Positions 11,939 through 24,700 of a stretch of DNA of 64,000 nucleotides are shown piece after piece. The position numbers and the translations under genes are program-made. The notes below the pieces were generated by a model. It was not told where the DNA came from. It ran no database searches and saw only the letters and a program-made list of their open reading frames with translations. This stretch comes from Taxillus chinensis (lineage: Eukaryota; Streptophyta; Magnoliopsida; Santalales; Loranthaceae), in the NCBI GenBank assembly GCA_023512835.1, contig CM042091.1:39074107-39138106 (forward strand), given 5' to 3'. How positions within the stretch are numbered: position 1 is the stretch's first letter; every line of letters begins with the position of its first letter.

Positions 11939-12556
11939 GTGTCAAAATCATACTCAATCATTGTTTGAAAGTGGTGTGTTTGTATATATACATATTACGA
12001 AGCTGGGTTTCAAGTTGTCTGGCCATTTCTGTGAAGCAAATTCCTATTCTGTTTTGTTTTATTTTTAATTCCTTGATCATGGCATCGGCCCGCGAAAGTA
12101 AATTTACTCTGTAACAATGAAACGATTTTCTCATCGGGTAACCATCTCATGTGCAAGTGATTGAGCTTTGTTGAAGCTAGTTGCAGGCTGTTAGTTATTT
12201 CTATTCATTCTATGTCCAAGGACAAGCATTGACTCGAAATTATTACTCATAACAATCATAAATAAGGCCAGCATTGTACTAAGGTAGAAATATAAAGAAA
12301 CCGATCAGGAGTGCTATTTTCTGTTAGTACTAAGCACAAGGCAAAAAGACCAAAAGCATATAACGTGCGGCCTCAGTTCTCACAATGGATGCCATATGTT
12401 GTCATTGGACAATTTTGTTTTCATGTATGACTGAATATAAGTGCCGCCTGCCAAATACACAAATGTGGTATTGCACAAAAAAATAGGGCAATAAAAAAAC
12501 TGTAAAATCAATACCCATTAATTTTCTCAGTTACTTTCATTCCCACAATGCATACC
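11939..12556. other. Convergent intergenic space between the two host genes
   Basis: The 618 bp between the two stop codons should hold both 3' UTRs. I saw no coding exon and no transposon boundary. The short open frame at 11880-12068 overlaps the last exon in another frame and is a shadow. Confidence 0.55.
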
Positions 12557-12709
12557 TTACGAATATTCTCCATTCTCATCTTGGGATTTGCCGGGCGCTT
12601 CATGCCGAGGCCTATTGTATTTTTCACGCAGCTGCTTAACTGGAATGAAATCTCCAGCAGTATCTGTGCCGTAGAATAAGAAAGATAGATATGGATGATC
12701 CAACCTGCC
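12557..12709 (-). CDS. CLPF: ClpF exon 8 and stop
   Basis: 153 bp from GGCAGG to TAA (12557-12559), encoding [19 protein letters not shown] through the conserved [12 protein letters not shown] tail. The acceptor is TTTGCAG; using the GGGCAG six bases later would break the frame. Confidence 0.9.
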   Translation of the reverse strand, partial: GRLDHPYLSFLFYGTDTAGDFIPVKQLREKYNRPRHEAPGKSQDENGEYS

Positions 12710-15700
12710 CTGCAAACGTTCAGGCACTTATTCACATGGTCACGGAATGGTGGGCAGGGTAGTGTTCCACTTCTTTTTGCTATGTACTATTTTTTTTCAT
12801 TTTTATTTTGAAATAATTTATATACTCACCCTGTCTTCCTGGTCAAGGGCTAACAAATTTTCCTCCGGGACTGCAACAAAGAAATTCAATTTGAGAAGTT
12901 TATCAGGCGGTCAGCAAGAAAGGAAATTTGAAATAGCTTATTGACAATCCAGCTATAAAGATTGATGGGAATGGACATAAATAATTTAATTACGCAATGA
13001 ATAAGAAAGAAATGCTGGAATATTACCATAGGTCACAAGCAGATTGGGGTCAGAATGGACATCAACCAAAACCTGGAAAGTAGTAAACACATATAACTTT
13101 GTTTAATGGAAATTCAATAGTTTCACTTTTATTTCCATCCAATGCAGCTTTGTTACCTAGTTTAATGGAGCATTCAAACTACAGATCCTATAGGAAAACA
13201 ATTTTTTTTTTGAACTATAGGAAATGGATAATGGGACAAAGAAAGGGGCAAATGTGGGAAGAAGCTATGTTTACAGAGGAATCAACATAATACGAACTAA
13301 AGTCAAACAACCAGGCAACCCAAAAGAAACAGAAGAAATACTAATTTGACCCACTGGCAAAACAGAACTTCCAGCGTGATTTTATTCTCCCTACTGGAGA
13401 TAGTACAAGAAGTTGATGGGTTATTTGCAAAAATAAATGAATAAATATAGGAAAAGTGTCAGCAGGCTCTCATACTTGTAAGCAATGGAATGAACACAGG
13501 GAGACTTGATGTTCCTTGAAGTAGAAGATGCTAGGAGTTTGTTTTTGTTTATAAATAATTATTTACAATCAAGTCTTTATAAGTATTTTTGAATAAGACA
13601 ATTTTATTAGAAAAAAATTACACATAAGAAGTGCGTGAAAAGCAGAAATACAACTACAAGCTCAAAAAGAACAACCATTAACCATATCACAAATAGAAGA
13701 AAATCATACACACTCATAACAAACATCTACTCCCTCAAATAACGTAAAACAATAATAGAAATCGCAGTAGCAAACCGCTTTTGATCATCAAACACACATT
13801 CTACTCTTACCAAAGACTCCAAATAAGGCAATGAAGGACGGCCTGCTAAACCATCAAATGCCGCCCGACACCCCCTAGAGCACACATGCAAATGCACCAA
13901 GAGACGATGACATCACCCAATGAAAGTCAAACAAATTCATGACCATATTCCAAAGCCCCCTAGCATATAATAGACAGGGAATGAAAAGATAATCCACAGA
14001 CTCCGTCAAAACCCTACACATGTAACATCGGCTAACAAGAGCAAAACCCCTACGCCACAAATTATCAACGGTAAGAATATTGTCCAGAACCACGGTCCAA
14101 GCAAAGAATGCAACTTTAGACAACACTCGCCTTTCACACACTTCACCAAGCAAAGCTCCAAAGTTAGGCAAGCATAAGAATACAATAGAAACTATGGACC
14201 TAGTAACCTCACTCCTAATTGGGTTGCTAACACATCCTATTCTCATCAATCCTTGCTAGGAGAACCGAATACAACTTGTCAAAAAATGAGAAAGCTTCCA
14301 ATTTCAATCTTGAGTAGCTCGCGAAATTAGCACCTCTCATTGCATGGTAGTACCTCAAAAACAATAGACATTAGCCACAAAAGCATCAAGAGAGCATGCA
14401 AGCCGATACAACTTTAAGTAAATAAGCTTCAGGGGAGAATCACCACACCAAATATTATCCCAAAAGCGAAATAAAGCACCATCCCTCAACTCATATACAA
14501 CAAACCGAGAGAAAGATTCCCACCACGTGTAAATGAATTTCCATAGCCTCATGCCATGAGGTCCGCGCAACATTAAAGAGATTCAACCCTCACTAGCAAC
14601 CACATACTTTACCACAATAACCTCCCACCACATGGCCTCCCGCTCCACCCCAAACCGCCACATCCATTTCCCAAGAAGAGAGGTATTAAATCGGCACAAC
14701 TTCTTAATGATCAAACCACATTATGAAAGAGGATGACACATAGTATCCTGTTAAAATGTATGCATTCATGTACATACCATATTGGTATTACCACATGGCC
14801 TTCATATCCTATATGTAAAGGCCTTGTGTTATGTATTTGAATATATGAAATAATACAATTTCTCTAACATGGTATTAGAGCCATGATAGCAACGCACAAC
14901 GATCCTTTACGACATAGATCCGTTGATGCCTTTGGAGGACGAAGACGCAGCAACACAGCGACACAGTGACGACCTTCTCTGCAAACGATCCTAGACCTAG
15001 ATGCAATCTGAGTTGGGGCCCTGCGACGCGTTCCCAGCCGATCTCGTCTGCTGACAATGTTCCAGACGATGCTCTTCCCTATGTGTTTGGCAATGACGGT
15101 CGGCCACGGCATCTGCGTCTGGTCTGGCAACAACGCTCGGCCGCTTTGCCATTTGGTGGTGACACATCTGCGTCGTTCGATGACGATCAATGATAACGGA
15201 TTGGCGTCTTCACGATCGTTTGGAAGTCGGCTACCACTGGTAGTAGGCAACAACACGCGACGAAGGCGTCTGACGATGCTAGCCCACGACTCACGATCTC
15301 TCGATGACTGGTAGTCTGTCCAGATCTCGTGTTCAACAGGCGGATGTTCTCTCATCAGTTCGTCAAGTCCTTGCATCGTATGGACTTGTGACACAGCAGG
15401 TCACACTGGTGATGTGTTTTGTGGTTTGATCTTTTTGTGTTTACAATAATCTTTTGTGCTGGATGGTGCTGTTAAATATTGCGCGATATTAATTGCTTGT
15501 TGTTGTTTCGGTATTACCTGCTACCTGCTGTTCTTGGATGTATTTCTTGCTGTTTTAGTATATTTTGGTATTCCTTGCTATTGCTTATGTTTTACACCAT
15601 GAATACAACCAATCCCTCGCCTCTTCAACTCGCTTCTGTGAAGTTAGATGGCTCCAATTATGTGCCTTGGTCTACGGCTGTTGAGGTTTATGCTTTAGCT

Positions 15701-18700
15701 ACTGATCAAACAGCATATCTGTATTCTGATAGCCCCCTTGTTAGTTCCACTATGGAGGCCAAAGCTAAATGGACCAAAGGCGATGCCATTCTTCGTACTC
15801 AATTGTGGAATAGCATGAAACCACGGTTGGTACCTCAGTTTATGCCGTGTAAATCCGCCAAAGGTATCTGGGATTAGTGTGCCTTAATATACGCTAGTAA
15901 GTATAATCTCCAGGGTGTCTGTGATACATGGGGGGAAATTATTTGATCTCCAGCTTGGCGATCAAACTCTAATAGAGTTTTACTCCACATTTATGTCGCT
16001 TTGACAGCGACTTGATACCTTTTTACTGGATGCGAGTTTGCTGCTGCGTTGTGAAAACGCCACATGGTGTGGCCTTTCCATTTTTAGGTACCTTTTTGTT
16101 GTTTGTTTTAAAATTCAACCGTTAGATGTAATATTCATATAGTGCATGTCACTCTTGTAAAATTTTGTAGTAGTCTAACGGTTAGATTTTACATAAATGC
16201 AATTACAAAAAATAAAATACTAAACAAATTAATTTTTTAATTTTTTGTAATTGCATTTATGTAAAATTTAACCGTCAGATTACTATAAAATTTTACAGAA
16301 GTGACATACACTACATAAATATTACATCTAACACTTGAATTTTGAAACAAACAACAAAAAGATACCTAAAAATGAAAACGCCGCATGGTGTGGTGTTTCA
16401 CACCGCAGCAGCGAACTCGCGTCCCTTTTTACTATGGAGGTCGATGTGCTGACAAAGCGACAGGAGGACATGTTTGTTATGTTGTTTCTTAAAGGGTTGG
16501 GACCTTCTCATTCCAACCTTCGGCGTCAAGTCATCTGTGAGCGGTCCCTTCCATCTATTGATGAGATTTTCTCGCGAATTCTTCACTACACTGTGGAAAC
16601 GAAGGCTTCACTCACTCTTGTTGTTTCTTCTGAGTCATCTGCCATGGTGACACATGTTCTCGGGGGCCAACGTGGTCGGGGGCATGGCATACGTGGTCGT
16701 GGCGGTTGTGGAGATCGTAATATGGGAGTCGTCCCCCGTGATGCATATGTTTCACCTGGTGGACGGACACAACGGTTCTATACACAATGCAAGAAAGTTG
16801 GACATACAGAATCCTATTGTTATACTCTTCATCCAGAATTTTGCCCTGCACATATGGCATATGTTGGGGTTAATGAGTCGACCCCTGCTATGGAGGTTAC
16901 TATAGAATCCACGCCATCTTCAGTTGGAGCAGTAACACTGTCGCTCATCCTGGGTGGCGCTGTGCTATAAAAGATGAAATGCAGGCTCTTGTTACTAATG
17001 AAACTTGGGTTCTCACCCCGCTGCCTGCTCATAAGCATGTTGTTGGTTGTCGGTGGGTGTTTACTGTGAAAGTCCATCCTGATGGCTCCATTGAACGATT
17101 GAAGGCTCGCCTAGTTGCTAAAGGCTACACTCAGGTTTATGGTGTCGATTATAATGACACATTTTCTCCTGTTGCCAAGATTCCCTCTGTTCGAGTGTTC
17201 ATTTCTTTAGCTGTTCATTATGGCTGGACTCTCCATCAACTCGACGTCAAGAATGCATTTCTCCATGGTGACCTTGTTGAAGAGGTTTATATGGAGCAAC
17301 CACTTAAGTTTGTTGCTCAGGGGGAGAATCTGGTTTGTCGTCTTCGCAAAGCTCTCTATGGGTTAAAACAGTCACCACGAGCCTAGTTTGGCCGTTTCAG
17401 TACTGCTCTTGTTCGATTCGGACTGCGACAATGTGGCATTGATCATTCTGTGTTTAGCTCCTCTTTTGCTGCTGGTTGTGTTCTCTTAGTTATATATATT
17501 GATGATATTGTTATTACAGGTAGTGATGCAGTCGGCATTCAACGTTTGAAGCGTTTCCTTTTAGTTGAGTTTTGCACTAAGGATCTCGGTCGATTGCGGT
17601 ATTTCTTGGGGATCGAGGTGGCCTACTCTGGTCATTCTATCTCTTTGTGCCAACGAAAATATGTGCTTGACATTCTTAATGAGGTTGGCTACTTAAGGGT
17701 TCAACCGGCTGATTCGCCTATGGATCCTGCTGTCCGACTGGATTCAGAACATGATGATTTATTACATAATCCTGCGCAATATCGGCGCTTAGTTGGGAAG
17801 TTGAACTATTTGACTATTACCAGATATTTCCTTTGCCGTGAGTATTGTAAGCCAGTTCATGAGTGCTCCTCGCATTACCCACTGGAATGCAGTCTTACAG
17901 ATTGTGAAGTACTTGAAAGGGGCACCAGGACGCGGTCTTCTGTTTACAAAGCAAAGTAACCTCAATATTCACGGTTATTCCGATGCTGATTGGGCAGGCT
18001 GTCCGATCGATAGACGATCCATTACTGGATACTGCGTGTTTCTTGGTGGAAATGCTTGTGGCATGGAAGAGTAAGAAACAACACGTTGTGTCGAGATCTA
18101 GTGCAGAGGCTGAATACAGAGCAATGACACATACAGCAGGTGAACTGACATGGTTGACCATGTTATTATCCGAAATTGGCTTATCTTCTTTGTGTTCTTC
18201 AGTGTTGCATTGTGATAGTCAATCTGCTATCTATATTGCATCCAATCTAGTGTTTCATGAAAAGACAAAACATATTGAGGTAGATTGTTATTTTGTACGG
18301 GAAAAAGTGCAGAACAATGAAATTGAGCTTGCGCACGTCCATAGCGAACATCAACTCACTGATATCTTTACTAAGCCCTTGCGGGGTACTCGTGTACATC
18401 AATTTTGTAACAAGTTGGGACTTTTTGACATATATGCTACAACTTGAGGGGGAGTGTTAAAACGTACACATTCCATATTGGTATTACCATAATGGGCCTT
18501 TGTACGCATTCATGGATATACCATATTGGTATTACCATAATAGGCCTTTGTATCCTATATATAAAGACTGTGTATTATGTATTCAAAATATGAAAAATAT
18601 TACCATTTCTTTAACAGTTCACAAACATCTGTCACGGGCACTAGAACCACTCGATTAAGTCCTTCACTTTCGCTCTCGTCTGTTTTACACTTACCACACT

Positions 18701-21700
18701 CACCATATAACTTAATATTTGTTAGTTCCTTGACTAAATCACTTAATTGTTCTATAACCTTTTCATCCTCTGGTTGTGTTTTTCAGGATCTGAAGACTGG
18801 ATGGACAATTGGTGGAGGCACTAAAGCAAATGGCCTCTATTACTTTAATGGAGCTATGTCCTCTGAAACCGCTGCTACGGTTGCCCAAGACTCTTCCAAT
18901 GTTTTTTGCTTACATTGTTGTTTAGGCCATCCTTCCCTTTGCACACTCCAGTCAATCACACCATTTACTATGTCTGTTAAGACTCTTCCTTGTGAAACAT
19001 GTGAGTTAGGTAAATATCATCTTGTGTCCTTTCCTTCACGTCACATAAATCGGGTTGACACGCCTTTTGCCTTGATTCATTCTGACATATGGGGTCCATG
19101 TCGTGTATCAGCTTTCTCTAATTTTAGACATTTTATTACCTTTGTCGACGACTATTCTCACTCATATGACTTGGTTATACTTACTAGAAGACCGAACCGA
19201 GGTCTTTTCTTGTTTTTAACAATTCTATTTTGAAGTGCAAACCCAGTTCCAGGTTTTTGTTAAGTGCTTGCGATCTGATAATGCAAAAAAATATTTAAGC
19301 TTCTCCTCGGGGTTTCAATCATTTTTTTGTCTCTCATGGTATTGTTCATCAAACCTCTTATTCTTATACTTCTCAACAGAATGGAGTTACAAAACGAAAG
19401 TACCGTCATCTGCTTGATATTTCCCGTTGTTTACTAATACATATGCATCTGCCTAAATATTTGTGGGGATTTGGTGGTCACGATCGCAGCATGTATATAT
19501 ATAGACCACGATTGATTGGAACAAGAAAAACTTGTAGCAATGGATTGACAGTGTCCAACAACATCTATTCTTCTGCGACACTACTATCCAATCGCATTTG
19601 TCACCGTTGGACACGATGCAGAGAGGTGTGTCTGGGTTGCATCTGGTATCGCAGCAGGGTTGCATTTGGGGGAGAGGTGACGTAGAGAGGTGTGTCGCTC
19701 GCAGAGTCCTCAAGGATTTTCATTGCAAAGAGGAATTGTCGTCGTTGCTATGTCGTCACAGAGAGGAATCGTCATCGTCATTGTGTTGTTGTCGTCATCG
19801 CTGCACTTGTCTAGGATCGTCATTGCAAAGAGATTGCAGCATCGCACCTGCGTCTGCATTCCATATGTCGCGGCATCGCTTTTGTGTCTCCATTGTCTGG
19901 GTCTCCTCTGTTGTGGCATAGGATTGTCACATCGGAGTGTTTTCATCCTCCGAAAGCGTTAAAGGAAACACGTTGTGAGAGAGGAGATCACACTATGTGC
20001 ATGCCACGGAGGAGTGATGTAAGGAGAGCTCTCCATTGTGGCTTTGATACCATGTAAACAATGGTATTTGAGAATCTATTCATGTATGTTGAGAGCAAAA
20101 GAAAGACATTCTTATAGCGTATTACATTAATATTAAAAAACTACACTACCCTCACTCTCCAACAATAAGCATGTTAGACATTTAGGTGCTTTAAAGGGGT
20201 GATTATAAATAAAAATGCACTAGGACTGATAATATGGCTAAAGAGAGAGGGAGGGATGGGATGCACAATAAAAGCCCAACATAAGCAAACTAAGGGTATC
20301 ACAAATTTCTATAACAATACAACTTTAATGCTGAGATGAAATCTATGTTCTTCTGTATAGTGAGGCAATAGAATGAGTCAAGCAATTTCAGACCAGATAA
20401 ATGGCTAATTGGATTGTCGTAGAAAATTTTCTGAATAAGCCTAGGAAGGGTATCACATAATTCTATGGCAATAGAAATTTGATGCAGAGGTGAAATTTAT
20501 GTTTTGTAGCAAAATGTCAGAATAAGGACCTGATAAAATGGCTGATTGGATTTCCGCAGCAATTTTTCTACATGGGCAGTTTCCTTCCATGAACTTGATT
20601 CACAGCATACTGGATCCATTCCACAGATTACTCCTAGATAACCTGATATCAGAATAAGAGTTTTAAATTACAGAGGGTAGCTCGCACAGACAGTTAAAAT
20701 CTATGTACATCTTTAAAAAATTATATTTTAAGGGAGCTGACCAATGATCAAGAATAACTACCCTTTTTTATGCCAACATATTTGCACAGTTAAACTTTTA
20801 CTGTTCTATGAGCACTAGGAATCATCGAGAATGAAATTATTTTATTGATATTTTCATAAAATATGTGGTCAGATATATATATATAAGAAGATGATACTAT
20901 CTATGATAATGTAGATATTAGGATATCAAATCTAATTATACTATACCTCATAATATCCCATGTTATATCATTTTAATTATAATAATACTTCCTTTCAAGT
21001 TGGAGCATAAATATTAATCATATTCAGCTTGTTATAAAGATAAGCAATCTAAATCCCATTTAGAGCTTTTATGAAAATATCTTCAAATTGTTCTCTAGTC
21101 TTTACATATCCCGTGAAAATCAATCCAAGCTAGATTTTATTGCGAACAAAATAACAATCAATTTCGGTATATTTGGTATGCTTGATTCTCTCAAAACACA
21201 GGATTAGAGGTAATACGAAATGCAGTCTAATTATCACATCACAATTAGTGCTAAAGATTTAACACTAACTTCTTTTAAGAGATAAAATATCCACATTATC
21301 TCACATCCAGACTATGTCACAGCCTTATATTCTGATTTAACACTGAATGATGACACAACATTCTATTTCTTACTCTTCCATGAGACCAAATTTCCTCCAA
21401 TAAAACACAATAACCTATTGTAGATCTTCTATCCACTGTGTAACCTACCCAATTTGCATCTAAAAAACATTCAATCTGAGTGTGTCCATGATTTGTATAC
21501 AGGAGACTACATCCAGGTAATCCTTTAAAATAACATAAAACCTATTCCAATGCTGCCTAATGATGAACTGTCAAGGATGACATGAATTAACTAACAATAT
21601 TAACAAAATAGGCAATATATATACGACTGACGGTAAAATAATTTAACTTCCCAACTAACCTTCGATATCTTTCAGAGTTAACAAATGGTTCCTCATCTCC

Positions 21701-24700
21701 TATGTGATATATGTTCGGAGTCATTGGAGCACTACAAGACTTTGCTCTCAATTTTGTTGTCTTAATTAATAAATCAAGAATATATTTCCTTTCAAAGAAA
21801 AAGATACCTCATCTACTCCATGTAACTTTAACATCTCCAAAGTCTTTCATGCTGAATTCAGTATGAAGAAAAGATTTGAAAGACAAAATGCCTAAAATAT
21901 CATTGTCAATAATAACGATATCATCAATATATGCAATTAAAAGGATAAGACTACCTTTTAATTGCTTATATAGAACACTAAGTGATCAATCTTGCTTTTA
22001 ACTATAACCCACGTTTTAATAATCTGACTAAATTTGTAAACCCAAGCACAAGGACTGTTTCGAACCATACAAAAAATTCCAAAGGGGACAAACACACCCA
22101 GACTCCCCCTAAGTAACAAAACCATGAGGTTGCTCCATATACACCTCTTTATGGAGATCACCATGAATAAAAGTATTTTTGATATCCAGTTGATGCAAAC
22201 GCCAATGGCAAGTAGTTGCCAGATAAATAAATAAATGAAGAGAGATCAATTTGACAACATAAGAAAAAGTATCATAATAATTCACATCATAGGTTTGGGC
22301 ATAGTCCTTAGCCACGAGACAGGCCTTCAAGCAAGTAACAGACCTATCAGGATGATTGACCATAAATGCAAACACTCACTTGCAGCCGATAGCCCGTTTT
22401 CCTAAAAGTAAACAACCAAGTGCCAAGTATCATTTTCATCTGAAGCCTTCATTTTATTGATTATTGCTTTACGCCAACCAAGATGAGAGAAGCCTTCACG
22501 AATAGTTTCCAGAATAATGGTAAAATTGAGAGATGCAACAAAAGAAGAAAAAAAAAAACAAACAATTGTAAGAAACGAAAGACGAAATAGGATAAGTACA
22601 ACTTTGTTTACCTTATGTAATACAATAAAAAGATCATCACTCGAGATTGGATCCGAGAGTGAAAAAGCAGGTACTGAACATGAATCAAGAGGTTGACAGG
22701 TGAACTAGACTTGAGTAATAGGGTACTTATGAGTAATAGGAGGAATGGATCTCATGACATTTGCAAAGGGCGTGATAGAATAAACCAATAAATCATCCTC
22801 ATCCTGATATGTTACTCATCCTTATGAGTAACATTAATTGAAACAAGATATTTGCCAAGACCAGGACAATAATAGTGATAGTCTTTTTGAAAACGAGAAT
22901 AACCAAGGAAGATACACTTCAAAAACTTAAAATCTAATTTGGTAACATACGGGCGAACATCACGTATGAAAAAACTACTACAAAATATCCTAGGATCAAT
23001 TGGAAACATAAACTTTTGGGGAAAGAAAATTTGTAAGAAATATCACCGTGAAGAACAAATAATGACATGCAATTAATTAAAAAATAAGTGATATAAATTG
23101 CATCAACCCAAAAGAATCTAAGAACATTGATAAAGCCTAATTTTATAGTACTTTTGCGTTTTATTTTCATAATATTATGTGCACTTTAATCTTGTTACTT
23201 GTTAAATTACAATATATTTATTTGAATGCATATTTTTGACACTTCATGAATATTTGCAAGTACTTGTGAGTTTTTAGGCAAAACAGATTTATGCTGAAAT
23301 TTTCAAAGCAATCAAAAGGTCATTTGCATCAAAAATAGACACATGGTGAAATGGGCAATTCAACTAGAGTGCAACAACTTGCCTTTCCTTTTATACTTTG
23401 TCTCCTGCAGCCTCCAAAAGTTTCCTGATTTTTTTGTTTTCTTTTATTCTCCGTGGAATACTGTTTTGCAATCAATTGAACTTCATATCTTCTTTTATTT
23501 ATTTTGAATCTATATTTTTACTTGAATAATTCATAAATGAGCTATGATATGTATTACTTTTCTCTATTATGTTCAATTATTTTATGCTTAATATATAGTT
23601 GCGGTTAAGTATTCATTATTTCAAAGTATGATCGTACAATTAACTCGCGGTTGTGGTTAATTGAGATTATAGAATTTAAATTCGTACGAAACAGATCATT
23701 ATTCCAAAATACTTACCATAATTATTTCAGTTGAAACAAATTCATAATTTGAATGAAATCATGGTATTTTGGTTCAATCGAATTATAAGGCAATACATAT
23801 TTTGTTTATTTTATGAGATAATGATAAATAATTAATTGAAGTGGAATGGTTGAATCAATTGAGTTGTAATTAATTACTTCTTAGTTAATTGAATACTAGA
23901 TAATTAATTTACCTATAAAAAAAAAAGAATACTAGATAATTAATTAATTTTATTTCAAACAAAATCCCGCCATATCTCTAATTCAATTTAACTTAATTTT
24001 TTTCTTTAATTTTCTTAAAGACTAAGTTGAAATAAATTTTATAAGTCCTTTGATCGTAAACAACCTAAGTTGGCTCTATGTTATACTTAATTTAAATTTT
24101 ATTTAAAGTGTGTATGTATGCGCTAATGCTCTGTTTCAAACATTTATTTGAAGCAAAAGGGCACTTACAGTTTCAACAAGATGTCTATTCTTCCATTTGG
24201 CCATGCCATTTTGAGACAGAGTATCAACATAAGAAGTTTTATAAAGTATGTCATTTTGAACCATAAAATCTTGAAACAAGATTTGGATATATTCTTTGGT
24301 ATTATATCATTTCATAAATGACGAATGAAAATATTAAATTCACTTTTTATTTCAACATAAAAAGCATAAAAAATATAAAACAGTTCATAACAACTTTTCA
24401 TTAAATACAACACAAGAATAGTCAATCACAAAGGTAACCAAATATTCAAATCCAATTTTAGACACAATAGGACAAGGATACCAAACATCATAATGAATGA
24501 ATTCAAAAGGAATACTAGCACGTTTATTGATTTTTGGATTCAAACTAATTCGCAATTTAAGAAGATATATGACTAAACTGTTGACAAAGTTTTTTAAGCG
24601 ATGGAAGTGATGAATGACTTAACTTATAATGTTCGTCTAAAGGATATATAACACCAGAGTAAGCAACAGACAAATGTAGTCAGGTATCAAAAATGTAGAG

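Larger units (their letters stand above)
14749..18616 (+). mobile_element. Short-LTR copia element C with a MITE inside gag
   Basis: LTRs of 121 and 162 bp (TGTTAAAA...TAACA) flank gag, RT and RNase H. The primer site TGGTATTAGAGCC starts at 14870 and the GAGGGGGAG purine tract ends at 18454. Protease and integrase are cleanly absent: gag runs straight into RT at about 16948. A Mutator-type MITE (16028-16424) interrupts gag. Flanks TATCC (left) and GTTCA (right) are not a target duplication. It is inside ClpF intron 5, opposite strand to the gene. Confidence 0.85.

Noticed and set aside
14864..15394. 176-codon minus-strand frame and overlapping plus-strand frames
   Set aside because: They occupy the untranslated leader after the copia C primer site; no domain, and opposite in strand to the element.
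16335..16970. A 211-codon protein starting at 16335
   Set aside because: Its first residues are translated from the MITE; only the part from about 16434 is gag.
19598..19962. Cys/Ser-rich frames on both strands
   Set aside because: They are in the GTC-rich leader of a truncated LTR element and have no coding signature.
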